64,000 nucleotides of DNA, from contig CAVZEV010000007.1 of NCBI GenBank assembly GCA_963774405.1, forward strand, positions 124,001 to 188,000, read 5' to 3'. A program made the position numbers and the translations under genes. The stretch is from VRUE01 sp963774405 (GTDB taxonomy: Bacteria; Actinomycetota; Thermoleophilia; Solirubrobacterales; 70-9). Positions 33,177 through 41,904 of the stretch are shown here, one piece after another (positions within the stretch are counted from its first letter, which is position 1; each line of letters starts with the position of its first letter). Below the pieces are notes generated by a model. That model was not told where the DNA came from. It searched no databases and worked only from the letters and a program-made list of their open reading frames with translations.

Positions 33177-34012
33177 ATGAGGATTCACCACCTCAACTGC
33201 GGGACGATGTGCCCGAACGGGGCACGGCTGATCAGCGGCGAGGGAGGCTGGCTCGAACAGGGGCGGGTCGTCTGCCACTGCCTTTTGATCGAGAGCGACG
33301 ACGGCCTCGTCCTGCTCGACACCGGCTTCGGTGCCGAGGACACGCGCAACCCGCGCCAGCTCGGCGCCTTCTTCGCCCTGATGCGGCCGCGGGCCGAGCT
33401 CGGCGAGACGGCGCTGAAGCAGGTCGAGGGCCTCGGCTTAGCGGCGAGCGACGTGAAGCCAGATCGTCACCACCCACCTCGACCCCGATCACTCCGGCGG
33501 CCTGCCCGACTTCCCCGACGCCGAGGTGCACGTCTTCGGCCGTGAGCTCGACGCGGCGATGGGGCCGCGCCTGCGCGACCGCCTCCGCTACCTGCCGGTG
33601 CACTGGAATCACAACCCCAGGTGGGTCCGCCACGACGGCGAAGGCGACGAGTGGTTCGGCTTCGGCGGCGTGCGCATCCTCCCCGACCTCGGCAGCGAGA
33701 TGCTGCTGATCCCGCTGGCCGGGCACTCGTTGGGGCACAGCGGCGTCGCGATCAGGACCGGCGAGGGCTGGCTGCTGCACTGCGGCGACGCCTACTTCCA
33801 CCACGACGAGCTCACCACTCCCCCCTCCTGCCCGCCTGGCCTGCGCCTCTTCCAGAACCTCAACAACGCCGACCGCAAGCAGCGCCTGGCCAACCAGGAG
33901 CGCCTGCGCGAGCTGGTCGCCCGCCACGGCGAAGAGGTGCGGCTGCTCTGCTCACACGACCCGCACGAGCTGGAGCCTGGCCCAGGCCGCCGACAGCGCC
34001 GCGGCGGCGTGA
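33177..34012 (+). CDS. Metallo-beta-lactamase-fold hydrolase (lactonase-like), two frame breaks
   Basis: About 277 residues. MRIHHLNCGTMCPNG, CHCLLIESDDGLVLLDTGFG, then after one extra base near 33465 the metal motif THLDPDHSGGL (HxDxDH), further ligands GHSLGHSG and CGDAYFHHDE, SHDPHE. A second extra base near 33976 is needed to reach the natural end (LAQAADSAAAA, stop 34010-34012). Similar to quorum-quenching lactonases and related hydrolases; substrate unknown. The stop overlaps the GTG of the next gene (GTGA), so it may serve the acetoacetate pathway next door (inference). Confidence 0.82.
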
Positions 34013-35983
34013 GCGGCGCGGCGCCCGAGAAGCTCTGGGAGCCGCCCGCCGAGCTGGTCGAGCGCTCGCGCCTGCGCGAGTTCATGCGCTGGCTGGCGGC
34101 CGAGCGCGGGCTCGGCTTCGCCGGCTACGACGAGCTCTGGCAGTGGTCGGTCGACGACCTCGATGCCTTCTGGTCGGCGATCTGGGACTTCTTCGAGGTG
34201 CGGGCCGACGGCGAGCACGAGCGGGCCTCTGGGCAGCCGCGAGATGCCCGGCGCCGAGTGGTTCGCCGGCACCAGCCTCAACTACGCCGAGCACGTCTTC
34301 GCCGGCAAGGACGACGCCGAGACGGCGATCCTGCACGCCTCGGAGCTGCGCGATCTCGGCGAGCTGAGCTGGGGCGAGCTGCGCGCCCAGGTCGCCGCCA
34401 CCGCGGCCGGCCTGCGCGGCCTCGGGGTCGAGCGCGGCGACCGCGTCGTCGCCTACATGCCGAACATCCCCGAGGCGATCGTGGCCTTCCTCGCCACCGC
34501 GAGCATCGGCGCGATCTGGTCGAGCTGCTCGCCCGACTTCGGCCCGGCCAGCGTGATCGACCGCTTCGCCCAGATCGAGCCCAAGGTCCTTTTCGCGGTC
34601 GACGGCTACCGCTATGGCGGCAAGGACTTCGACCGCCGCGAGACCCTCGGCCGGCTGCAGGCCGAGATGCCCAGCCTGGTGCGCACCGTCGTCCTGCCCT
34701 ACCTCGATCCCGAGCCGGACCTCGCCCCCCTGCGCGACGCGGTCCGCTGGGACGAGCTGCTTGCCGGCGGCGAGGGAGCCGAGCTCGAGCTTCGACCGGG
34801 TCCCCTTCGACCACCCGCTCTGGGTCCTCTACTCATCCGGCACCACCGGCCTGCCGAAGGCGATCGTCCAGGCCAGGGCGGCATCCTGCTCGAGCACCTG
34901 AAGAAGCTCAATCTCCACGTCGACGCCCATCCCGGCGACCGCCTCTTCTGGTTCACGACGACCGGCTGGATGATGTGGAACTTCCTCGTCTCGGGACTGC
35001 TGACCCGGGCCGCGATCGTGCTCTACGACGGCAACCCCGGATACCCCGACATGGGGGTGCTCTGGGACCTCGCCGAGCGCGCCGGGATCACGATGTTCGG
35101 CACCAGCGCCGCCTACATCGCCGCCTGCATGAAGGCCGGGGTCGAGCCCGGCGCCGGTCGCGACCTCAGCCGCCTGGGGGCGGTCGGCTCGACCGGCTCA
35201 CCGCTCGCCCCCGAGGGCTTCGACTGGATCTACGAGCACGTCGGCGCCGACACCTGGCTCTTCTCGACCAGCGGCGGCACCGACCTCTGCACCGCCTTCG
35301 TCGGCGGCTGCGCGCTGCTGCCCGTCTACCGCGGCGAGCTGCAGGCGCGGGCGCTGGGCGCCGCGGTCGAGGCCTGGGACGAGGACGGCAAGCCGGTGAT
35401 CGACGAGGTCGGCGAGCTGGTCGTCACCGAGCCGATGCCCTCGATGCCGGTCTCCTTCTGGGGCGACGAGGACGGCAGCCGCTACCGCGAGAGCTACTTC
35501 GAGATGTTCCCCGGCGTCTGGCGCCACGGCGACTGGATCGAGATCACCTCGCGCGGCACCGCCGTGATCTACGGCCGCTCGGACTCGACGATCAACCGCG
35601 GCGGCATCCGCATGGGCACCAGCGAGATCTACCGCGCCGTGCTCGGCCTCGAGGAGATCGTCGACGCCCTCGTCGTCGACGTGCCCCGCTCCGGCACCGA
35701 GGGCTGGATGCCGCTCTTCGTCGTCCTCCGCGAGGGCGCCGAGCTGGACGAGGAGCTGCGCAAGGAGATCGCCCGCCGGGTGCGCACCCAGTGCTCGCCG
35801 CGCCACGTCCCCGACGAGGTCTTCGCGATCGCCGCGGTGCCGCGCACGCTCAGCGGCAAGGTGCTCGAGGTGCCGGTCAAGCGGATCCTGATGGGCACCC
35901 CGGCCGACCAGGCCGCCAGCCGCGACTCGCTCGCCAACCCGGCGGCCCTCGACTGGTTCACGGAGTTCGCCGCCTCAATGTAG
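34009..35983 (+). CDS. aacS: Acetoacetyl-CoA synthetase, three frame breaks
   Basis: ANL-superfamily ligase of about 657 residues after corrections. Family segments: EKLWEPPAELVERSRLREFMRWL, GAEWFAGTSLNYAEHVF, ATASIGAIWSSCSPDFG, AMP-binding loop YSSGTTGLPKAIV, WFTTTGWMMWNFLVSGLL, STSGGTDLCTAFVGG, GDWIEITSRGTAVIYGRSDSTINRGGIRMG, and a C-terminal Lys in LSGKVLEVPVKRI. The first and following segments lie in different frames: +1 near 34233, +1 near 34795 and -1 near 34873. Activates acetoacetate to acetoacetyl-CoA. Convergent with the ABC permease gene, overlapping by 26 bases. Fits with HMG-CoA lyase and the carboxylase nearby (leucine or ketone-body use). Confidence 0.88.
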
Positions 35984-36695
35984 CGGCGCCGAGCGCGAGC
36001 GCCAGCAGCGTCGCGCCGACGATCACGCTCACGTCGAGCGCGCCCCGCGAGCCGAGCGTGCCCTCGGTGGTCACGCTGCTCAGCGCCTCGAAGGCGTAGC
36101 TGAGCGGCATCGTGTCCGAGACGATCTGCAGCACCCCGGCCATCTGGTCGCGGGCGACGAAGAGGCCGCAGAGCAGGAACTGGGGGAAGACGATCGCCGG
36201 CATGAACTGGACCGCCTGGAACTCGGTGCGGGCAAAGGCGCTGACGAAGAGGCCGAGCGCCATGCCGAGCAGCGCGTTGCCGACGGCGAGCGCGACGACC
36301 GCGGCCGGGGAGCCGGCGACATCGAGGCCGAGCGGGCCGAAGGCGATCGCCCCGGTCAGCCCCGCCTGCACCACCGCAACCGCAGCGAAGGCGATCGCGT
36401 AGCCGAAGAGCAGGTCGAGCTTGGCCAGCGGCAGGGACATCAACCGCTCCAGCGTCCCCGTCGTCCGCTCGCGCAGCATCGTGATCGAGGTGACGACGAA
36501 CATCGTCGTGAACGGGAAGAGGCCGACGAGCGGTCCGCCGACGTGCTGGAAGGAGGCCGGGTCCTGCTGGAAGGCCCCCTTGAGCAGGGTCAGCAGGAAG
36601 GGCGGCACGGCAAGGAGCAGGGCGATCGTGCGCGGATCGCGCCGCAGCTGGGTCAACACCCGCAGCGCCGTCGCCCAGGTGACCCGAGCGCTCAC
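35958..36695 (-). CDS. ABC-2 type transporter permease
   Basis: 245 residues with six membrane helices. Family features: LLAVPPFLLTLLKGAF, MLRERTTGTLERLMSLPLAKLDLLFGYAIAF, FARTEFQAVQFMPAIVFPQFLLCGLF. ABC-2/DrrB-like export permease. Encoded downstream of its ATPase (36759-37484), from which it is separated by palindromic element P1. Substrate unknown; drugs or lipids are typical. Confidence 0.88.
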   Translation of the reverse strand: MSARVTWATALRVLTQLRRDPRTIALLLAVPPFLLTLLKGAFQQDPASFQHVGGPLVGLFPFTTMFVVTSITMLRERTTGTLERLMSLPLAKLDLLFGYAIAFAAVAVVQAGLTGAIAFGPLGLDVAGSPAAVVALAVGNALLGMALGLFVSAFARTEFQAVQFMPAIVFPQFLLCGLFVARDQMAGVLQIVSDTMPLSYAFEALSSVTTEGTLGSRGALDVSVIVGATLLALALGAATLRRRTP

Positions 36696-36708
36696 AGGCG
36701 AACCTCCG

Positions 36709-36758
36709 CCTTCCGGTGCGCCTTATCTCCGAATGGCGGGGAAAAGCGCACCGGAAGG
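36709..36758. repeat. Palindromic element P1 (family A)
   Basis: 13-base perfect arms CCTTCCGGTGCGC / GCGCACCGGAAGG around a 24-base loop containing CGGGGAAAA. Fills the gap between the ABC ATPase and permease genes; the right arm abuts the ATPase stop codon. Arms and loop are shared with P3 at 43518-43564. Confidence 0.85.
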
Positions 36759-37484
36759 TCATCGGGCCTCCTCGATCAGCGCGAGGAAGGCCTGGTCGAG
36801 CTGCTCGCGGCCGGTGCGCTCGCGCAGCGCGGCGGGCGATTCGGAGGCGAGCAGATGCCCGTCGCGCATCAGCAGCAGCTCGTCGCAGTGCTCGGCCTCG
36901 TCCATCACGTGACTGGAGACGAGCAAGGTCGCGCCCGTCGCGGCCAGCTCGGCGAAGGTCGCCCAGAGGTCGCGGCGCAGGACCGGGTCGAGGCCGACGG
37001 TCGGCTCGTCGAGGACCAGCACCTCGGGCTCGCCGAGCAGCGCCGTCGCCAGCGAGACGCGGGCGCTCTGCCCGCCGGAGAGGCTCGAGACAACCTGGTC
37101 GGCCTGCTCGCCGAGGGCGACGGTCTCGATCGTCGCCTCGACCCGCGACGGCGGCACGCCGAGCACGCGGGCGAAGTAGCGCAGGTTCTCGCGCACACTG
37201 AGGTCGCCGTAGACCGAGGGCGCCTGGGTCACGTAGCCCACCCGCGAGCGCAGCGGCGGTGAGCCCGCCGGACTGCCGAGCACCGCTATCCGTCCCGACT
37301 CGACCACCTGCACGCCGACGATCGCCCGCATCAGGGTCGACTTGCCGCAGCCGCTGGGACCGAGCAGGCCGGTGACACGCCCCGGCGCCACGCCGAAGCT
37401 CAGGCCGTGCAGCACCTCGCGGCCGCCGCGCCGCACGCGCAGGCCGTCAACCTCGATCGCCGGCGCAACGCTTTGTGGCCCCAT
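36759..37484 (-). CDS. ABC exporter ATP-binding protein
   Basis: 241 residues from ATG at 37484. Walker A GPSGCGKST, Q-loop YVTQAPSVYGDLSVRENL, signature LSGGQSARVS, Walker B VLVLDEPTVGLD, switch His SSHVMDEAEH. DrrA/CcmA-type ATPase that powers the adjacent ABC-2 permease. A GTG nine bases upstream is an alternative start. Downstream of the carboxylase gene by 30 bases, so it may share its transcript. Confidence 0.9.
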   Translation of the reverse strand: MGPQSVAPAIEVDGLRVRRGGREVLHGLSFGVAPGRVTGLLGPSGCGKSTLMRAIVGVQVVESGRIAVLGSPAGSPPLRSRVGYVTQAPSVYGDLSVRENLRYFARVLGVPPSRVEATIETVALGEQADQVVSSLSGGQSARVSLATALLGEPEVLVLDEPTVGLDPVLRRDLWATFAELAATGATLLVSSHVMDEAEHCDELLLMRDGHLLASESPAALRERTGREQLDQAFLALIEEAR

Positions 37485-37513
37485 CTCGTCCACAGCGCGT
37501 TGCACCCCGAGCC

Positions 37514-39034
37514 TCAGGCCGGGGTCACCGGATTGCGGCGCTCGGCGAAGCCGCGGGCCTTGCTCTCGGCCATGGCGAAGCGGCGGATCGCCTCGGCGCG
37601 CAGCTCGGCCGGGTCGACGACCGCGTCGACGACGAGCTCGGAGGCGAGGTGGAGGAGGTCGATGTCCTCGGCGTATTCCTCGCGCTTCTGCTCGACGAAC
37701 TTCTCCCGCTCGGCCTCGTCGTCGATCGCCTGGATCTGGTTGTAGAAGACGGCGTTGACCGCGGCCTGCGGGCCCATCACGGCGATCGAGGCGCTGGGCA
37801 GGGCGATGCAGCAGTCGGGCTCGAAGGCCGGCCCGGCCATCGCGTAGAGCCCCGCCCCGTAGGCCTTGCGGACGATCACCGAGATCTTCGGCACGGTCGC
37901 TTCGGAGACGGCGCTGATCATCTTCGCCCCGTGGCGGATGATCCCCTGGCGCTCGACCGCGGTGCCGATCATGAAGCCTGGCACGTCGGCGAGGAAGAGC
38001 AGCGGCACGTTGAAGGCGTTGCAGGTCTGGATGAAGCGCGCGGCCTTGTCGGCCGAGTCGACGAAGAGGACGCCGCCGGTGTAGCGGGGCTGGTTGGCAA
38101 CGACGCCGACGACGCGGCCGTCGAGCCGCCCGTAGCCGACGATCAGCTCCTTGGCCCAGCGCTTGTGCACCGCCAGGAAGCTCTCGGCGTCGAGCAGCGA
38201 GTCGAGCAGCAGGTTCATGTCGAAGGGGCGGTTCTCGTCCGCGGGCACGATCTCGGCGATCGGCGTCCGCGAGGCGGGCTCGGCCGGCGGCGCCGGCGGC
38301 GGCCCCTCGCGCCAGTTGCCCGGCATGAAGGAGAGGTAGCGCTTGGCGAGGTCGATCGCCTCCTCGTCTGACTTGACCAGGAAGTGGCCGCAACCGGAGA
38401 CGCCGGTGTGCATCTTCGCCCCACCCATCTCCTCGAGGCTGACCGTTTCGCCGATCACCATCTCCGCCATCCGCGGCGATCCCAGGTACATCGAGGCATT
38501 GCCGTCGCGCATGATCACGATGTCGCAGAAGGCCGGGATGTAGGCGCCCCCCGCAGCGCTCGGGCCGAAGAGCAGGCAGACCTGCGGCACCTGGCCGGAG
38601 AGCCGCACCTCGTTGTGGAAGATCCGCCCGGCGCCGCGGCGGCCGGGGAACATCTGCACCTGATCGGTGATCCGCGCCCCGGCCGAGTCGACCAGGTAGA
38701 CCATCGGCACCTGCAAGGAGAGCGCCCGTTCCTGGACGCGGAGGATCTTCTCCACCGTCTTCGGCCCCCAGGAGCCGGCCTTGACCGTCGGGTCGTTGGC
38801 CATCAGGGCAACGCGGCGCCCGTCGATCATCGCCAGGCCCGTGACGACGCCGTCGGCGCCGAGCCCCTCCTTGTCCCAATTGGCCAGCGCCGCTTCCTCG
38901 GCGAAGGAACCCCCGTCGACCAGCCGCGCGACCCGCTCCCGTACCGGCAGCTTCCCCTGTTCCTCGGTCTTCTCGTGGTGCCGCCGCGGCCCCCCGGCGA
39001 GGGCGACCTCAAGCGCCTGCGCGAAATCCGTCAC
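37514..39034 (-). CDS. Acyl-CoA carboxylase, carboxyltransferase (beta) subunit
   Basis: 506 residues, crotonase-like carboxyltransferase with both halves: KLPVRERVARLVDGGSFAE, VVTGLAMIDGRRV, DSAGARITDQVQMFPGRRGAGRIFHN, FGPSAAGGAYIPAFCD; then RYTGGVLFVDSADKAARFI, VPGFMIGTAVERQGIIRHGAKMI, RKAYGAGLYAMAGPAFEPD. Transfers CO2 from biotin to an acyl-CoA. Which acyl-CoA (propionyl, methylcrotonyl or other) cannot be read; HMG-CoA lyase next door favours methylcrotonyl-CoA and leucine breakdown. No biotin carboxylase subunit in the window. Confidence 0.9.
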   Translation of the reverse strand: MTDFAQALEVALAGGPRRHHEKTEEQGKLPVRERVARLVDGGSFAEEAALANWDKEGLGADGVVTGLAMIDGRRVALMANDPTVKAGSWGPKTVEKILRVQERALSLQVPMVYLVDSAGARITDQVQMFPGRRGAGRIFHNEVRLSGQVPQVCLLFGPSAAGGAYIPAFCDIVIMRDGNASMYLGSPRMAEMVIGETVSLEEMGGAKMHTGVSGCGHFLVKSDEEAIDLAKRYLSFMPGNWREGPPPAPPAEPASRTPIAEIVPADENRPFDMNLLLDSLLDAESFLAVHKRWAKELIVGYGRLDGRVVGVVANQPRYTGGVLFVDSADKAARFIQTCNAFNVPLLFLADVPGFMIGTAVERQGIIRHGAKMISAVSEATVPKISVIVRKAYGAGLYAMAGPAFEPDCCIALPSASIAVMGPQAAVNAVFYNQIQAIDDEAEREKFVEQKREEYAEDIDLLHLASELVVDAVVDPAELRAEAIRRFAMAESKARGFAERRNPVTPA

Positions 39035-39065
39035 GCCAGGAGCCTATTCGCCCCGCCTCCATCCA

Positions 39066-39132
39066 ACCCCCTCGGCTGACTTCCTGGTTCTCCGCGGTAT
39101 CCGCGGAAAAAGAGGAAGTCAGCCGAGGGGGT
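39066..39132. repeat. Palindromic element P2 (family A-like core)
   Basis: 20-base perfect arms (39066-39085 and 39113-39132) round a 27-base core that itself folds (TCCGCG/CGCGGA) and ends GGAAAAAG, like the P1 and P3 loops. The right arm codes the last residues and stop of HMG-CoA lyase, so the left arm is an inverted copy of that gene end. Confidence 0.8.
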
Positions 39133-40045
39133 GGTGCCAGTCGACCGGACCCGCGCGCAGAACGTGGGAGCCGAGCGGGCGGGCGAGGGTCGCTTCGGCG
39201 GCTCGGGCCGCCTCTATAAGAGCCGGCAGGTCCACCCCGGTCTCGACACCCATCTCGTGGAGCATCGAGATCACGTCCTCCGTGGCGATATTGCCCGTCG
39301 CGCCCGGGGGGACCGGGCAGCCGCCGAGCTCGCCGAAGCTCGACTCGAAGGATTCGACCCCCTGCTCGAGCGCAGCCAGCACGTTGGCGAGGCCCTGGCC
39401 GCGGGTGTTGTGGAAGTGGGCGGTGAGCTCGACGCCGCCGAGACGCTCTCCCGCGGCGGCGAAGAACTCGCCGACCTGGCGCGGGTTGGCCATGCCGGTG
39501 GTGTCGCCGAAGCCGATCTCGGCGCAACCGGCCGCGGCGAGCCGCTCGGCAATCGCGAAGACGCGCTCGGGCGGCACCTCGCCCTCATACGGGCAGCCGA
39601 AGGAGGTGGAGATCACGCCCTCGCAGCGCAGCTCCGCCTCGCGAGCCCTCGCCAGCGTGCGCTCCAGCCCCGTCAGCGACTCCTCGATCGAGCGGTTGAC
39701 GTTCTTGCGGTTGTGGGTCTCCGAGGCGGAGACGAAGACGTTGATCTCATCGAAGCGCTCGCGCAGCCCCAGCGCCCGCTCCAGCCCGCGCTCGTTGGGG
39801 ATCAGGACCGAGAAGGCAACTCCCTCGCGCCGCTGCACCCCGGCCAGCACTTCCTCCGCGTCAGAGAGCTGCGGAATCACCTCCGGCCGCACGAAGGAAG
39901 TCACCTCGAGTCGCTTCAGGCCCGTCGCCGAGAGCAGGTCGATCAGCCGGATCTTCTCCCCCGTCGGGATCGTCTCCGGCTCGTTCTGGAAGCCGTCGCG
40001 GGGCCCGACCTCGCGGATGCGGACCTTGCTCGGCAGGGCGCTCAT
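39119..40045 (-). CDS. mvaB: Hydroxymethylglutaryl-CoA lyase
   Basis: 308 residues, HMGL/DRE-TIM family: REVGPRDGFQNEP (metal/active-site Arg-Asp), VTSFVRPEVIPQLSDA, FVSASETHNRKNVNRS, ISTSFGCPYEGEV, IGFGDTTGMANP, LTAHFHNTRGQGLAN, ELGGCPVPPGATGNIATED (catalytic Cys loop). Splits HMG-CoA into acetyl-CoA and acetoacetate, the last step of leucine breakdown; the acetoacetyl-CoA synthetase at 34-36 kb would reuse the acetoacetate. The C-terminus (HHPLG) lies inside palindromic element P2. Confidence 0.92.
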   Translation of the reverse strand: MSALPSKVRIREVGPRDGFQNEPETIPTGEKIRLIDLLSATGLKRLEVTSFVRPEVIPQLSDAEEVLAGVQRREGVAFSVLIPNERGLERALGLRERFDEINVFVSASETHNRKNVNRSIEESLTGLERTLARAREAELRCEGVISTSFGCPYEGEVPPERVFAIAERLAAAGCAEIGFGDTTGMANPRQVGEFFAAAGERLGGVELTAHFHNTRGQGLANVLAALEQGVESFESSFGELGGCPVPPGATGNIATEDVISMLHEMGVETGVDLPALIEAARAAEATLARPLGSHVLRAGPVDWHHPLG

Positions 40046-40057
40046 CGAGACCCGAGG

Positions 40058-40447
40058 CTACGCGGTCGGCGGGCCGGCCTGGCCGACCACGCGCCGCTCG
40101 TGGGTGCCGACGCCGATCGTGCGCTCGCCTTCGCTGACCTCGACCTCGAAGCGCAGCTTGCGCCCTTCGACGACCTCGCGCAGCGTCGCCTGCGTACGGC
40201 AGGTCGCCCCCTGCGCCGCGGCGGCGACGTGCTTGACGCAGACCTCGAAGCCGACCGTCGCCTTGCCCTCGGGCAGATGTTCGTAGGCGAGCACCTGGGC
40301 GCTGGCCTCCATCATCCCGATCATGCCCGGGGTCGAGAGCACGCCGGTGCCGATCGTGCCGCCGACGTCGGTGACCAGCGGCGGCACAACCGTGAACTCG
40401 TCGCTGCGCTCGATCCCGGGGACGAGCCCGTCGGCGGCCTCCGCCAT
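40058..40447 (-). CDS. Thioesterase of the fluoroacetyl-CoA thioesterase-like family
   Basis: 129 residues, single hot-dog fold domain: FTVVPPLVTDVGGTIGTGVLSTPGMIGMMEASA, EGKATVGFEVCVKHVAAAAQG, VSEGERTIGVGTHERRVV. The STP..I..ME pattern and the VKH..A segment match FlK-like thioesterases. Probably removes CoA from a small acyl group. Its ATG overlaps the SDR stop; it lies 12 bases before HMG-CoA lyase, forming an SDR-thioesterase-lyase unit. Confidence 0.8.
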   Translation of the reverse strand: MAEAADGLVPGIERSDEFTVVPPLVTDVGGTIGTGVLSTPGMIGMMEASAQVLAYEHLPEGKATVGFEVCVKHVAAAAQGATCRTQATLREVVEGRKLRFEVEVSEGERTIGVGTHERRVVGQAGPPTA

Positions 40448-41184
40448 CAGACCATCCCCAGGCCGCCGCTGACGCCGAGCGTCTCGCCGGTGACGTAGGT
40501 GGCATCGTCGGAGACGAGGAAGGCGGCAGCCGCGGCGACCTCCTCGGGCCGGCCGAGCCGGCCCATCTGGGTCGAGGAGCGCATCGTCTCGATCACCTTC
40601 TCGCCGATCTCGCCGAACTCCTTGGCGCCCATCAAGAGCGGCGTCTCGATCGGGCCAGGGGCGATCGCGTTGGCGATGATCCCGTAGCGGGCGTTCTCAC
40701 GGGCGATCGCCTTGGTGAAGCCGACGATGCCGGCCTTGGCGGCCGAGTAGACCGCCGAGCCCTTCGAGCCAACCCGCCCGGCCTCCGAAGAGATGTTGAG
40801 GATGCGGCCGTATTTGGCCTGCTGCATCCCCGGCAGCGCCGCGTGGGTGCAGTTGAGCACGCCGCCGAGGTTGATCGCGATCACCTTCTGCCACTGCTCG
40901 GGCGTGGTGTAGGTGAAGAAGCCGAACTCGTCGGTGCCGGCGTTGTTGACGAGGATGTCGAGCCTGCCGCCGGCGGCCTCGACCGCGGCGCGGGCGGACT
41001 CCAGCTCGGTGACGTCGAGCTCGAGCGCGTGGCCGTTGACCTCGCCGGCGACCTTCGCCGCACCCTCGGTGTCGATATCGCCGACCCAGACCTCGGCGCC
41101 CTCGGCGGCGAGCCGGGCGGCGATCGCGGCGCCGATGCCGCCGGCGCCGCCGGTCACCAGTGCCTTGCGTCCCTCCAGCCTCAT
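40447..41184 (-). CDS. Short-chain dehydrogenase/reductase (acyl-CoA type)
   Basis: 245 residues, classical SDR: TGGAGGIGAAIA (NAD binding), LVNNAGTDEF, catalytic SSEAGRVGSKGSAVYSAAKAG (Ser, Tyr, Lys), FLVSDDATYVTGETLGVSGGLGMV. Related to FabG and BadH-like 3-hydroxyacyl-CoA dehydrogenases. Overlaps the thioesterase by one base. Likely oxidises or reduces a beta-hydroxyacyl-CoA in the same pathway as the downstream genes. Start divergent from npdG, only 27 bases away. Confidence 0.87.
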   Translation of the reverse strand: MRLEGRKALVTGGAGGIGAAIAARLAAEGAEVWVGDIDTEGAAKVAGEVNGHALELDVTELESARAAVEAAGGRLDILVNNAGTDEFGFFTYTTPEQWQKVIAINLGGVLNCTHAALPGMQQAKYGRILNISSEAGRVGSKGSAVYSAAKAGIVGFTKAIARENARYGIIANAIAPGPIETPLLMGAKEFGEIGEKVIETMRSSTQMGRLGRPEEVAAAAAFLVSDDATYVTGETLGVSGGLGMV

Positions 41185-41211
41185 CGGGCGGGAGCATAGA
41201 CTGGCCGACCC

Positions 41212-41904
41212 GTGGCGGAGCTCCCCACCATCCCGATCATCGGCGGCACCGGCGCGCTCGGCGCCGGTCTCGCCACGCGCTGGGCCCAGGCGGGCGCGCC
41301 AATCGTGATCGGCTCGCGCTCGGCCGAGCGGGCCGAGGAGGCAGCGGCGAAGCTGCGCGAGAAGGTTCCGGGCGCCGAGGTGCGCGGCCTGGAGAACGGC
41401 GAGGCCGCCCGCCAGGCCGAGATCGTCTTCCTCACCGTCCCCTTCCGCGCCCAGTCAGAGAACCTCAACAACCTGCGCGAGGCGCTGCGGCCGGGCCAGA
41501 TCCTGGTCGACTGCACAGTGCCGCTCGCCGCCGCGGTCAGCGGCAAGGCGACCCGCTCGCTCGGCGTCTGGCAGGGCTCCGCCGCCCAGCAGGCGCAGGA
41601 GATGGTCCCCGTGGGCGTCACCGTCGTCGCCGCCCTGCACACGGTCGGCGCGCCGACGCTCGCCGACCCCGACGCCAAGCTCGACGAGGACGTCCTGGTC
41701 TGCGGCGACCGCAAGGCCGACAAGGCCCGGGTGGCGCGGCTGATCGAGCTGATCCCGGGACTGCGCCCGGTCAACGCCGGCGCCCTGGAGATGGCCCGCA
41801 TCGTCGAGCAGCTGACCCCGATGCTGATCTCAATCAACAGCCGCTACAAGGCCCACGCCGGGATCAAGCTGACCAACCTGCCCGCAGAGGACCACTGGGC
41901 TTGA
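41212..41904 (+). CDS. npdG: F420H2:NADP+ oxidoreductase
   Basis: 230 residues from GTG. NADP-binding Rossmann start PIIGGTGALGAGLATRWAQAG and IGSRSAERAEEAA, then VFLTVPFRAQSENL, LVDCTVPL, QAQEMVPVGVTVVAALHTVGA, CGDRKADKARVARL, DAGALEMARIVEQLTPMLISINSRYKAHAG: matches archaeal Fno/NpdG. Transfers hydride between F420H2 and NADP+. Its stop overlaps the TTG start of cofD (TTGA), so it is the first gene of the F420 operon. Confidence 0.9.
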   Translation: MAELPTIPIIGGTGALGAGLATRWAQAGAPIVIGSRSAERAEEAAAKLREKVPGAEVRGLENGEAARQAEIVFLTVPFRAQSENLNNLREALRPGQILVDCTVPLAAAVSGKATRSLGVWQGSAAQQAQEMVPVGVTVVAALHTVGAPTLADPDAKLDEDVLVCGDRKADKARVARLIELIPGLRPVNAGALEMARIVEQLTPMLISINSRYKAHAGIKLTNLPAEDHWA

